Below are positions 25,379-36,885 of a stretch of DNA of 64,000 bases, one piece after another. Numbering within the stretch: position 1 is the first letter of the stretch; every line of letters begins with the position of its first letter. The DNA is from Phoronis australis (Eukaryota > Phoronida > Phoronidae), in assembly GCA_002633005.1 (NCBI GenBank), contig NMRA01000749.1, positions 62,001 through 126,000 of the forward strand, read 5' to 3'. Made by a program: the position numbers and the translations under genes. The notes below the pieces were generated by a model. The model saw only the letters and a list, made by a program, of their open reading frames with translations, made no database searches and was not told the origin of the DNA.

Positions 25379-25863
25379 CAGGCCTTTATCCAGGATTTTG
25401 AAAATAGGGTGTCCAAAATGGGGTTCCCATATTCCAGGGCGTCCATGATTCCGATGCGTAACCCCCCCACCCTCAGCAATACCCCCAAACACACAGATTT
25501 TTTTACAAAAAATGTATAGATCAAGGTTTTTACATCTAAGTTTATGAAACAGCCTTCCATGGTGAGCATTTTTACTAAAAAAAACTGTGTAGACCAAGAC
25601 TTTACAATGCTGTCAATCAAGTGTCAAAATAGCAACAATACTTTGTATATGCATTGTATATTTCCTTCTGCTTTGAAAAAAGAGCCCCCACTGTGAGCCT
25701 TCAGAGACTTCTTAGTATTCATTACAATGTGTGTATCCAAACTTGAAAGGTTCCTATTGATAGTGGGCGTCCAAATGATACATTGGGCGTCCTTTCTAGG
25801 GCGTCCAGATTAGTGCTAGGGCGTCCATTTGGATGCCCAGGACGTACACTGCATAAAGGCCAG
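25379..25863 (+). mobile_element. Non-autonomous hAT element, copy 1, with 8-bp target duplication
   Basis: Ends CAGGCCTTTATCCAG and the reverse complement of CTGGCCTTTATGCAG. Flanked by a perfect 8-bp direct repeat ATTAGCAT (25371-25378 and 25864-25871). CAG-type ends with 8-bp duplications are diagnostic of hAT transposons. No transposase; the interior is rich in GGGCGTCC motifs, especially near the right end. Confidence 0.88.
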
Positions 25864-27228
25864 ATTAGCATATAATAATCACACACAATAGACGTGATCA
25901 CAATCTATGTGAAAATAAAGGTTCAATTATTAACTTACAAGCCTTAAATGTGGTCATACAAAAAGGGCTGTCCATATTCGCAGTCATTGTACTTGCTTTT
26001 CGCTTGAGGATAAGTTTAGAATTGAGCAGGATAACAGTAAAATTAATCCAACTTCAAAAAATTCAACCTGCTTCCATATTCATTAAACTGAATGGGGAAC
26101 TTGAAATTCACTTGTGACTAGTTACGGTAATTTTATATGTATGAGATAGGGTAAGGGAATCCCATACCCTCATCCTCATTTAGGAAAATAATAATACTGC
26201 ATAATTCAAAGTTTCTTGGTGATTTTTTACTAATGGAAGAGGAACTATATAACTCATGTAACAGTTGTCAAGATACCTAAATGTCTAATTCAGGAATTTC
26301 AATTTGCATAGGGCAGATCTAATGAATGTCTTAGGAAATTTCTTGTACACTTCTATGATGAAGTCCTGAGAAACACATGTCAAAATTAAAAGGCAGCCAT
26401 CTTGCAATTACAAAGCCATATGATATTTATTTATAGTTTCCCAGTAGGATATGTGATAACAGCAGGTACTTGAGACTAGAAATCAATTTCCATCATCGTT
26501 GGTGGCGGGCAAGAACGTTCAACGATCAGGCAGGTGCCCATTGGTGCTCTATTCACAGACAAGTATAAATATACTGAGTCTGAACATCAGGTGCATCTAT
26601 ATATTGATTATACACGCATGTGAGAACAATGTTTACAATAGCAGTGAAGGATTAATCTTGTATTAAATATCTAGCAGGGATTTCTATAATCATCGTTAAA
26701 TTATTTGCAGTGGACGAGTGCTTCTAGCCATGTAGCTATCTTCAATTAGTTACAAGTTCACATAACCAACCAACCTACTGGTTCATTAGATAACAAAACA
26801 TCATCAAATTTAATTTATTAAGTTAATGATACTTTATAGTTGCAGTTTAATCAAAAAGTAAAGGTTTTACAAACTGAATGCAAAAGCTTAAAAAAACAAA
26901 TAACAACTATGATGAATCAATTCAGTGTACTCTCTTAGTGTGTTCAAACATGGCTGAGTCATATTTGAAAATATTGAGCCATGTTTGAAACAATTGATTT
27001 TTCAGCCTTTTATCAGACTTTATGACGGTAATAGTACTCCATGCAATGTGGAATTTTATTTTTTGTTGTCCTGCTGCAAAAATGATTGCCACTTGCTCGG
27101 CCAGTGAAATTGGTGACACAAAAGAAGATGGTAATGCAAAAACACAACATGCAATTTAAGGTATATGTAGGTTAGGATTTTTGCTCAAGAGAACATTGTA
27201 AGAAAACAGGTATGGCGTGTNCTTGCGA

Positions 27229-27345
27229 GATTCCCTCATTTGTCACAGATTCCCTCATTTGTCACAGATTCCCTCATTTGTCACAGATTCCCTCATTTGT
27301 CACAGATTCCCTCATTTGTCACAGATTCCCTCATTTGTCACGGTT
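27229..27345 (+). repeat. 19-bp tandem repeat, about six units
   Basis: Unit ATTCCCTCATTTGTCACAG, nearly perfect. A single N at 27221 lies eight bases before the array, so the copy number may be set by an assembly join. Confidence 0.9.
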
Positions 27346-28090
27346 CCTTTACAGTGATGTGTATACAACACCAGGAAATGAAAGCTTAAAATAAAACCTA
27401 GACTTTTTATTTAGAAGCAGGTGACTAATCTTACTTTAGATTACATTTTGAAGACGTTTGTAAACTATAGTTTATACGCAGTTTTAACTTTAGAAAACAA
27501 TTACAATATGGCATACTACAGTCAAATTTCATTTATCAAATTGCTCTGGAAATTTTCGGATCAATCTAATACAAACTGGAGGGCGGGAATGAGATGTAAA
27601 AAAGGCAAGATTGAAAATAGGGCAATGCCATATAATACGGTACGCTTGAATCTCATGGTATTTACCCACGATGATCCAACATCCAGCAAGCAGTTCTCTA
27701 GACTCGTTTTCGCGCTACTGGAATTTCTCACATTATTTGTTGGTAACTTGCTTATTTCAATTTTTACTCAATTGCGATATCTGTATTTGACCGTCCAATG
27801 CCAGCAAAGTATTACTTTTGTGCTGAGGGCACTAACTCCCGATGGCAGAAACTAGAATGAATTTGAGAAGTATCTGTGGACGTGATGTTTACCAACATGA
27901 ACCCAAAAACATTCCTGACATTTGTAAAACAAGACCAAAGTAACAACACGTTTTCCTATCTCTAGGACAAAGGAGATTTCTACACGGAACCATCCATTCA
28001 TTAATTGGAATACATGTTCAGCAAGAACATCAAACTTTTTACACCTACATAAAAGTGAAAGAATTGTTGAACAAAATTAACTTCAAATTG

Positions 28091-28148
28091 TAGGATTACC
28101 CTTCTGGTAGGGGTTAATTGTAGGATTACCCTCCTGGTAGAGGTTAAT
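28091..28148 (+). repeat. About 29-bp tandem pair (TTGTAGGATTACCCTYCTGG)
   Basis: Two near-identical units in tandem with single-base differences (CTTCTGG/CTCCTGG, GGGGTT/GAGGTT). Confidence 0.8.
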
Positions 28149-28765
28149 GCCAACGTTTGACTTAACGCCCATGTTTCACATTTAAATGCCTATTCTGGGC
28201 TCACGCTAGTGACAAATCTCTTTTTGTACGATCCAGACATCCCTGAAAGTGCCAGTAATTGTAAATGCAATTTTTGAAGGAACTTAAGCTACCAAAACAT
28301 ACGTAACTAAAATAACTTAAAACTAGCTTACTTTTTCGTAATGAACAGCTAGTTACAGTGTTGCCTCATCATATTCAGGTGAGAAACAGTCCACTTATTA
28401 CTGAAAGAGATATGACTTGTTTCTTTTTGCAGTGTGCACTCTATTATTGTCGTACTTGAATATAAAAATGGTGAAGCCATTTGCATGAGTGAATCGACCA
28501 TCCCAGTAAGTGTAAATTCAAACTTAAAACTTTTTCTTTTAAACATTTTTAATCCCCAATTTAAACACCTCTGTCTTTAACTTGGACAAGTGTGGTATGT
28601 TTTGATGACTAAAGTAGAAAAATAACACAAACACAAGTTTAATTAATGCAGTATTTTGGCTATAACCTTAATGAGACAGATAAGTTGACCATTCATACTG
28701 CACTGCCAAGGCCCCTCTCCACTGTAATTTAACTTTGATCCACAACCGACATTTACTGACCAATG

Positions 28766-28850
28766 TTTATCATTCAAACTGACCGCAACTCCCCCAAAAA
28801 TTGGCATAACGATCACCGATGTGTCAATGTTAGTGTAAAAGGGCCTTTAG
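28766..28850 (+). mobile_element. MITE fragment, GGCCCTTTCA family (right end)
   Basis: ACTGACCGCAACTCCCCCAA followed by TGTCAATGTTAGTG and the terminal AAAAGGGCCTTTA matches the right end of the complete copy at 38370-38870. Older and diverged. Confidence 0.6.
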
Positions 28851-29861
28851 GTTCTTCCAGCCCTCAGACAGACTATATCTTGAGTCCAGCCCAAGTACAT
28901 TTCCATCTGAACTTTCTTCATTTCCCATGAAATGAACAATTCAAAGAGCAAACAATAAACAGTGTCATGACAATAGCCTCAGTAATGATCATTAGTAGGC
29001 TGGCGGAACAAAACCTGTAAATTCAGTGCTTTGTAGTTTGCCAGTAACCATGACCTTGTATTGACCAAGGATCATCAACGGATCATCAACGCCAATAAAC
29101 ATCCTGCCCAAGTTCAAAGAAACCAACTTGGCAAGACCTCATCATGGAATAAGATCACTAAAAAACGTAAATACAAGAGTGACCCTAAAATTGTAATGGA
29201 AGCCTACTTTGAATGGTAACTTCTATCTGTTTGTTGCAATGTTTTGAATTTCATTCTGAGCCCACCACTACCATAAATTGACTAGCGTAGTGAACAGTAA
29301 GGCCAATACTAACTTATACCCACTTAAAAACTGGAGAAAACGCTAGCATTTTCACAAACATTTTCATAAGTAGCAAACACAACAGTCACATGAACAGTTA
29401 CAAGTGTCACTTTTGCTAACACTTGATTGGCGCTTTGAGTAGTCCCATAACTGTTGGTGTTTTCGTTTGCTCTTTTGTTGCCAGATCCCTCAAAGGGCCC
29501 AGATGAGCAAGAGAGCTTTGTTTATAGTCATATTGTTTGATAGAGAGTGAAGCTGTCTTGACTCTGTTGGAGAGGAAACAAACCAACTACCGGCGAAAAT
29601 GACCCTTTGCGGGCAACTCATCTGTACCTAGCGTTTTAGTCAACGAAACTGCGAGTGTTTAAGCTAGCTACATGAACCCATTACTATATCCATCTACGTC
29701 AACCATTACTGCGAGAATCCTAATAAGGTGTTCTATTTAGATACCTATTAAATAAAACAACTTTCAACCTTTTGTTCTCTGTTCTTACAGAGATGCAATA
29801 AGGTGCAAAAAGGCTACGTCATGTACCGTATCATTTGATGAGCCTGCATCTGCGGTATTAA

Positions 29862-30874
29862 AGGAGAATGCCACCTGATTTAATTAAGTCTTTTTTACCG
29901 TCTTAATCAGTGTATATCCACAACGCCTCTTTAATACGGTCGACCTCACCTTGCCGAGATTGTCGCGTTAACCTATGAGGAAGGTGGGAAGTGACGCAGC
30001 GACGTCAATGGTTCGTCTGCAGAGTGAATGCCGCTATATTGCGGTGCATCATTCTTGTTTGTCCAAACTATGAAGCTGCGAAGAAAGCGGGTACATCGTT
30101 TTTTCGACTTCCTCGAGAGACCAAAATGCTTAGGAGGTGGCTCACGGTAGTGAAGAATGAAAGGTACGCTGTTAATAGCAAGTATGAGGCCGTGAAACAT
30201 CTCCGTGTCTGTGGCCGGTATTTCGTCGACAGTGATTTCTCTGACGAATTCCGGCTTACCAAAGAACTATCCATACTTTCCGTTGCCTGTGCATATTCAC
30301 GGCGCCTCTCTAGTATTTCTTGATTAGTGTATTCTGGTTCGCATTGATAGCCTGTGAAACCTAACAATCCGACCCGTGAAGTCTTCGTCAGATGAACTCT
30401 TGACTAAGTCGGGATACGCGCTGGGCGAGTTGCCATGTAGACGTTTCTTATTCTGCTTTCTGTTTCAAAATGAATTATTCTCATCATAACCAATGCTTAT
30501 ATGAAACTGAAACAAAGTCTGTCTCATTAGATAAGATTTGTAATGCCTTTGCAGTATTCGTGAGTGCAAATGTTGAGAAGCCAGCAATGAATAAACCGGC
30601 TTTTGATGCCATAAAGGTAACTGACCGGGCACCGAGGCCGTGTGAGCGCATGCTAATTTACTGTTTGCTGACAGAAAGCTGTTGTGAAACAACCAGTTAT
30701 CGTGTTGTGAACTGCTGAACAGACTGCGTGTGAAACCGATGACGTCATTGGATAATTTCAACACCTCCGTCTGCCGTCTGGTGTCAGGTAACGCAACCGA
30801 ACGTGACGTTATCGAGTAGAACTTCTCAATCTAAATTGATACAAAATAGGTTGTTTTTTGGCTGGCATTCTCCT
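29862..30874 (+). mobile_element. Kolobok-like DNA transposon remnant with THAP exon
   Basis: About 1.0 kb bounded by 14-bp inverted ends, AGGAGAATGCCACC on the left and the reverse complement of AGGAGAATGCCAGC on the right. The left flank is TTAA (29858-29861) and the right flank is TTAG (30875-30878), one base from a TTAA target duplication. TTAA duplication combined with a THAP domain is characteristic of the Kolobok superfamily. Only the THAP part of a transposase is visible; the catalytic region is absent, so this is an internally deleted or decayed copy. Confidence 0.62.
30028..30263 (+). pseudogene. THAP zinc-finger domain, decayed (transposase N-terminus)
   Basis: The open frame gives CIILVCPNYEAAKKAGTSFF, RLPRETKMLRRW, NSKYEAVKHLRVCGRYFVDS and DFSDEFR. 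This follows the THAP order: C-x4-C, a KKxG.SFFRLP segment, an invariant Trp, SKY, then C-x2-H followed by F. The zinc-ligand His of C-x2-H is Tyr here (CGRY), explainable by a single C-to-T change. An ATG at 30028 in another frame (MPLYC...) looks like the original start, implying a frameshift before the second Cys. The frame stops about 20 codons after the domain with no transposase catalytic region. Known THAP domains bind DNA in P-element and Kolobok transposases. Confidence 0.75.
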
Positions 30875-30907
30875 TTAGATCATTTTAAGTTTTTATACGG
30901 CCCGGGC

Positions 30908-31220
30908 CACAGTGGCTAACTTTTGTTTACAAACTTGAGTTTGTAAACATAATTTTGCTAGTGCTGACGTGTCGCCAAACATGACCAGACTGGTTTGCAA
31001 AAATTTGGTCATGCACACCATGAATTTGAAAACTGTTTAGTGTAGTTTGGTGACTTAACCAATCAGCAGACACCTGAAAATCAGGTGCCAGTGTTCAGAA
31101 TGACATCCCTACCCCCTAAGGAAAATTTGGCAGGGTTGGGCGATAATCTTATCAAAACATTACCAAACTTCAATTTGGCCGTGTTTGCAAACTAAAGTTT
31201 GGTAGAGTTTGCTAGTGTAG
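30908..31220. mobile_element. Possible MITE with palindromic CAAACT..AGTTTG subterminal motifs
   Basis: Ends CACAGTGGCTAAC and the reverse complement of CTACACTAGCAAAC are weakly similar. Subterminal ACAAACTTGAGTTTGT, ACCAAACTTCAATTTGG and CAAACTAAAGTTTGG recur on both sides. No target duplication found. Confidence 0.35.
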
Positions 31221-32012
31221 ATGGGACTTAAGTTGCTTTTGCTGGGACTAATCTGGGTAGTCCAAAAAGTGTAAATCTAAAATACCATAAATCCATTTAA
31301 AGAAAGCTTTAAGCCTAAATAAACGAATTCATTTTTCAGCTTAACAGGCAAAAGCTTCACTTTATGGATACAAATATGTCCACCACATTGCGTCCCTCAG
31401 TTTCACAAAAACGTTTCAATAGTACAGTAAAGTTTCACCACTTACGGACACTTTTCGACGTCTGTTATCATAATGCTGAGAATGGACAGTTTTTCAAAAT
31501 ATTCTCTAGTGCTATGGTACAGTTTATTTATTACAAAAACAATAGAAAATAAAATTTCACTTGTCTGCCATTTTGCATCCTAAATTGGTTACATTTTAAT
31601 GCATCAGTTGCAGTCATTGTTTAATTAAGAATATCCCTGGTAAGCCTCAAAATCTGTTCACAAATCAAGTGGCTGCTGTATTAAAAGCCCAAGACCAAGT
31701 GGTTTCCAAGAAAGTACACTTATCCAGACTCAAAGGATGAAAAACTACTCTTGGCACTTGTTTGTTTGGAAACAAAACAAAATGCCACTTGAGATTTGTC
31801 TGGAGTGTCCTTGAAACCTTGGCCATAGTTTCACACACTCAAGATAAAGCTGATAACATTGCATTGGTTTTCCCAGGTTTGGCAAAAAAATGCTGATCTG
31901 ACAAATGCCTGGAAAAATAAATTCATCAAAACTCAGATACTACATTCCTACATTACACTACCACCATAAAATCTTGCCCAAAATCATTGCTAAAATCAGT
32001 ATTCATCATGAA

Positions 32013-32420
32013 AAGGCCCTTTCACACTAACGTCGACACGTCAATGTTTTGGGGAGTTGCGGTCAGTATGAACCGTCAACTTCAGTCCGGGATTGAAGTT
32101 AACAGTCTCAGAAAACTTCGAAGTAAACAAGTGGATTTAACAGCGGAGCATCAATACTGTTGTGCAGTATAAACAGTCAACTTCAGCCTCATTGAAGTTA
32201 TCGCCAGGGGCCACCGCCATCGAGAATAATCAAAGCGCAGTGTCGTCGCTAAAAGTTGCTTATACTTTGCTCGAATAATCACCCATCGAATTAGAAGCAA
32301 GTTTTTAGTCAGTTTGCACACGTAAATTTTCCCAAATTGTCCCATTAAAAAATCTTAGCGTGCACGGGATGCATCAGTGCTACCTTGCGATTACTTTGAT
32401 GACGACAGCGTCGTTCAACA
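32013..32420 (-). mobile_element. MITE, GGCCCTTTCA family, reverse orientation, truncated
   Basis: Starts AGGCCCTTTCACACTAACG and GGGGAGTTGCGGTCAGTATG, which are the reverse complement of the right end of 38370-38870. The far end (TACCTTGCGATTACTTTGAT) matches the inner left part, so roughly the last 100 bases are missing. Confidence 0.7.
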
Positions 32421-32533
32421 GGTCTTTGGTTTAGAAAGTTGATACAAAAGTTTATGTTTTTATTATTGAAAGTCTGACTACAATGCTACAAAAGTATAAA
32501 ATGCTCACACCATATTCTCTTATCATAACCGCT

Positions 32534-32819
32534 TATTAGTACATATTAGTACATAATAGTACATATTAGTACATATTTGTACATTAGTAAATATTAGTAC
32601 ATATTTGTACATATTAGTACACATTAGTACATATAAGTACATATTAGTACATAATAGTACATATTAGTACATATCAGTACATATTAGTACATATTAGTAC
32701 ATATTTGTACATTAGTAAATATTAGTACATATTTGTACATATTAGTACATATTAGTACATATAAGTACATATTAGTACATAATAGTACATATTTGTACAT
32801 ATTAGTACATATTAGTACA
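32534..32819 (+). repeat. TAGTACATAT minisatellite with about 128-bp higher-order period
   Basis: Roughly 10-bp ATTAGTACAT units with ATAAG, AATAG and TTTG variants. A distinctive block (ATATTTGTACATTAGTAAAT) occurs at 32573 and again at 32701, with the following order of variants largely repeated, indicating duplication of a multi-unit block. Confidence 0.95.
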
Positions 32820-34552
32820 AATCAGGAAGTAGAAAGTTCTTGAGTTACGAATGTTGACAGTTTCAAAAAAAATTACTTCTAACTTCACTGAATGCTCACA
32901 CAATAGCCAGAAGTTGTCAAGTGATATCACACAACTTGTGATGCATACCCTTTTAATGCAGTTAGACGATGGGAAAGGTGCTGGAAGAGACAGCAGGAAA
33001 CCAAAGGAGTGACAAATGTTTGCATAACATCTGCCCTCAGCACTTACATGCTGACAGGGTGAAGACCTGTAGCAGATGAAAAACAGTAGGACCTGATAAA
33101 TTCTCAGTCTGGAGTGGCCAAGGGTTGTTTTTCAAAGTTGCAACACACTAAATTTTTCCACGTTATTTATAAGTACACCCCTTAGGCAAATGAGTGGTTA
33201 AATCTACAATAAAAAGAGACAATATCGCAATCACATTTTACAACCACTTCTCACAGCAACAATATAATAACCAGCACTGACTGACAGGCAACATATCATA
33301 CAGTCATAATGCATTTCATATCACTGTCAAATTCAATTAACTAATTCCCTCCATGACACCTGAGCAGTCTGGCAAGCAGCAGCCTTTCAAACCTTCCTAG
33401 AAGTCACGCTGAACCTCCAATGTAAAGCAGTTCGATGGCCAAGACGTTATGGGCATATAACTGATGAACAAGGAGGCATAAACCTACTGATTAGAAAACA
33501 CTGGAAATAGAAATCAGTGAGAAAGTGCAGATAATTACAGGCAGCCAGATTTATGCGTTTTAGATAACCTTTGTTTTGGCGCCAATTTCCACACACAGTA
33601 GCAGACATAAATCTTCCTTGGTAGTGAGTGGTTATCAATTGAATAGTTAGTTAAGAAAACACAATGCTGGATAAAATTACAGCTGGGACACAAGACAGAT
33701 GACGGCAGTGTTCTGTATATTTCGCTTTTTTTACTACATCAGGTGATGCAAAAACAATCTACTATGCATGAAGGCCAGTCTAGGTACTCCTCCGACAATG
33801 AGAAGGAATAATTCAAGAAGAATTATTGACTCAAGGTGAAACTCTCACAAATGCCTGACTGCTCAAGTAGAAGTGCACACTTGAAATGATGACAATTTAC
33901 GATGCTAGCAAGGGGATACTTTAGTCTGGCTGTGGCTTTCATTGGTTAAAACAAGAACATGCATTGTTTAGTTTAAAGGCCAAATTAGGACAACAGGTAC
34001 AGGTTGAAAATGGCAAGTGGAAAGAGGTCTAGAAGTCCATTAGCACAGCCATAAAACATTAGAAGAAAAAATGAAAGATCTCAGAGAAAGATAAACGAAG
34101 CCAGGTGCATGTTTCTCTCATTATCACTAGGCCTGGGGACATGCTTGTGTCAGGCAAGAGGCATGTGTTAGCCATCAAGTCCTTGATGTGAGTGTTCATT
34201 AGTGATTGATTTGAACCAAATCTGCAAACCTCCTCAATATACCCCCAGGGAGGTGACCTTGACCTTGTATTTTCACAAGACACCTAAATGTAATGGTTCA
34301 GCTTGCGGCACCAGCCAAAAAATGAGGACTGGGACACAAGAACATTAAAGTACTTATTTGAGACACAAAATAGAATAACCAATTGTTATAGACGAGTAAG
34401 TCACTGAGCATCTCGGTCTAGTGTTGCTCAGGAGAAACACTATCAAATATCATGTGTACTTCAAACTCTAAAAAACATCAATAGGACCTCCATACCAATG
34501 TCAACGCATTGACGTTTGCAGCATCGGCTGGTATGTAAGGTTAACTTGGGTC

Positions 34553-34986
34553 CAGGCCTTTATCCAGGATTTTGAAAATAGGGTGTCCAAAATGGGTTCC
34601 CAATATTCCAGGGCGTCCATGATTCCGACGCGTAACCCCCCACCCCGAGCAATCCCCCCAAACACACATTTTACAAAAATGCACAGACCAAGGTTTTTAC
34701 ATCTAAGTTTACAAAACAGCCTTCTGTAGTGAGCATTTTTATTAAAAAACTATGTAGATCCAGACTTTTACAATGCTATCATTCAAGTGTGAGACATTGT
34801 ACATGTCTTCCTGCTTTGAAAAAACAGCCACCACTGTTTGTATTCACTAGCTTCCTAGTAATCATTACAATGTGTCTGTCCAAACTTGAAAGGTTCCTAT
34901 TGATAGTGGGCGTCCTTGCCAGGGCGTCCATATTAGTGCTAGGGCATCCATTTGGACGCCCAGGACATACGCTGCATAAAGGCCTG
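34553..34986 (+). mobile_element. Non-autonomous hAT element, copy 2, with 8-bp target duplication
   Basis: Ends CAGGCCTTTATCCAG and reverse complement of CAGGCCTTTATGCAG, flanked by perfect CTTGGGTC repeats (34545-34552, 34987-34994). Collinear with the copy at 25379-25863 with internal deletions. Confidence 0.92.
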
Positions 34987-35070
34987 CTTGGGTCTTGGAC
35001 TGAAGTACTCATCAAACTGCAATAACTTTGTATAGAAAAAATGAATCAAACACTGGATTTACTGATAGGG

Positions 35071-35272
35071 TTAGTTACATTACATCCTCATCCCATGGAC
35101 TTCGGCAGGCCACTGAGGTGTCACGTGACTCCTCATGTTATCGACAGTAAGAGTTTGCACAGGATACTCTTCAGCACCCTATCCTGCACAAACTGTACTG
35201 GCGATCACGTGATCAGTCACGACACCTCAGTGGTCTGCCGGAGTCCAGGGGATGAGGACGCAACGTAGCTAA
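35071..35272. mobile_element. 202-bp near-palindromic foldback element
   Basis: The left arm starts TTAGTTACATTACATCCTCA and the right arm in reverse complement starts TTAGCTACGTTGCGTCCTCA. Similarity between arms continues through GGACTYCGGCAG.CCACTGAG and GTGCAGGATA. The whole element is two roughly 95-base arms with a short centre. No ORF is retained by design of the symmetry. Confidence 0.8.
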
Positions 35273-36647
35273 CTCATTCCGCAAGTCCTGTATTTGATTC
35301 ATTTTTTCTATATTATCTACTCAACTGGACGACTGGCAGCATTCATCATATCGTGCAATAACTTTGATTTAAAAGGTTCAACTAACATCGCATTTTACAT
35401 CGACACTGGACTAGTACTGGAGGTGACTGGATCCAGTTACAACACATATCCGGTTATCTCCAAATTCACCGAGACAACCAAAGTCACATTTTCATTCTGT
35501 ATATATATGCTTTGGAACAAGAATTAATATAGAATTTTCCAGAAATGTCAGCTTTACCAGGAAAAATTTGATTGCAAGCCTTTGATACTATGTCTTATGT
35601 AACGTGCAACAAGAGAGCAATCACATGCTGCAGTCCTATGCAGGTAGAAGAAACACAATTACAAAAAAAGTTTGCCCAAAAAAAACAGACGAACCGCACA
35701 ACAATCGAGTATTGTGCCTTCAATCTGCTCAAATAAAACACCAACGATGCACTCTATCCAAAACATTTATAAATTCTGGTGATTGTAGTGTATAAAATTT
35801 CAATTGAGCCGTCGAAATAAAACAAACCAGACGGGCAGGAAATGTGACCAGTGTATCCTATTCTTTGACAAGAGTACAGGTGTCACGAACAACAGGTAAC
35901 CATAATTGTGTTACGGAAATACAATCACTCTCACAGCTGATTAGATTTGACACAGGATAGGCCTGTTGTTTCGTTTCTTGCCATTCTAGTATGTGGACAA
36001 AAAATTGAGACAAGTTGGCTACAGCATACTTCTTAAGGTCATATCATACCAACTTAACTGGGTACTACAGGAACAGTGATTTAAAAAACTGCGTAGTAGA
36101 ACCTTTCAGACAGGCTGTGTGTGGTACAGGGGCAGATGACTGCATGGCAGAGCCAGAGGGGGTGGGCATTTTCCATAGAGTGTTGCAATGTTTGTAAATA
36201 CTGAACAGGGGGTGGGGAATCTAAGCTCAGCTTGACTCCTACATTTCCCATGTGGAAGGACCAACCATGTTAAAAGGGAGACTAAATACCTCAAGAGAGC
36301 TCACATGCGCAGATTCAAAATCTGATTAAATGAGAAAGTGAATGACAAAAGAAAGACGGCCTGTTGCCTTAAACACCTAAGCACTGCCATCATTAATAAC
36401 CACTGTTTTGGCTCATATTTTGCAGTGAAAGCCTTTGTTTTGGTTGATATTATTACAAAATAAGCTTTCCTAGTCATAAAACATAAAACCATGAACTTAA
36501 CGAATTTATTGAATGCTTCAATAGAAAGATGCATAGCCACAAACTCGATTTTATATAAGTTTGAAATTTGTAACTTCGACTTGACCTAATAAGCACTGTG
36601 TGGGACAATAACATAGCATCAACATCAACTCGGGCAATGGGAATGCG

Positions 36648-36885
36648 AAAGGCCTTTCCATACCAACTCAACTCCACTATCAGTGATTTGTGTCGAAATA
36701 AACTCCGAAGTTAGTTGAACACCTTCCAGACTAGGTTCAGTAGTTAGCAGCCACTGGAGTTCTCGCAGTTTCGACATGTGGGTCATCGAAGTTACCGCAT
36801 TCGTAACTGACAGCGACACCTGCTGATAACAGCAATGATACCAAAGTTAATCATTTACACTGCAAAGAAACGGTGATGCTTCAGG
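36648..36885 (+). mobile_element. MITE fragment, GGCCCTTTCA family (left half, old)
   Basis: Contains AAAGGCCTTTCCATACCAAC at its start and GGTCATCGAAGTTACCGC further in, both matching the 38370-38870 copy with heavy divergence. Orientation follows the left end. Confidence 0.5.

Noticed and set aside
27229-27345. CRISPR-like appearance of regular repeats
   Set aside because: Units are contiguous with no spacers; it is a eukaryotic tandem repeat.
27421-27855. Plus-strand 144-codon ORF, the longest N-free frame in the window
   Set aside because: No recognisable domain, non-ATG start, AT-driven composition, and no splice or Kozak support.
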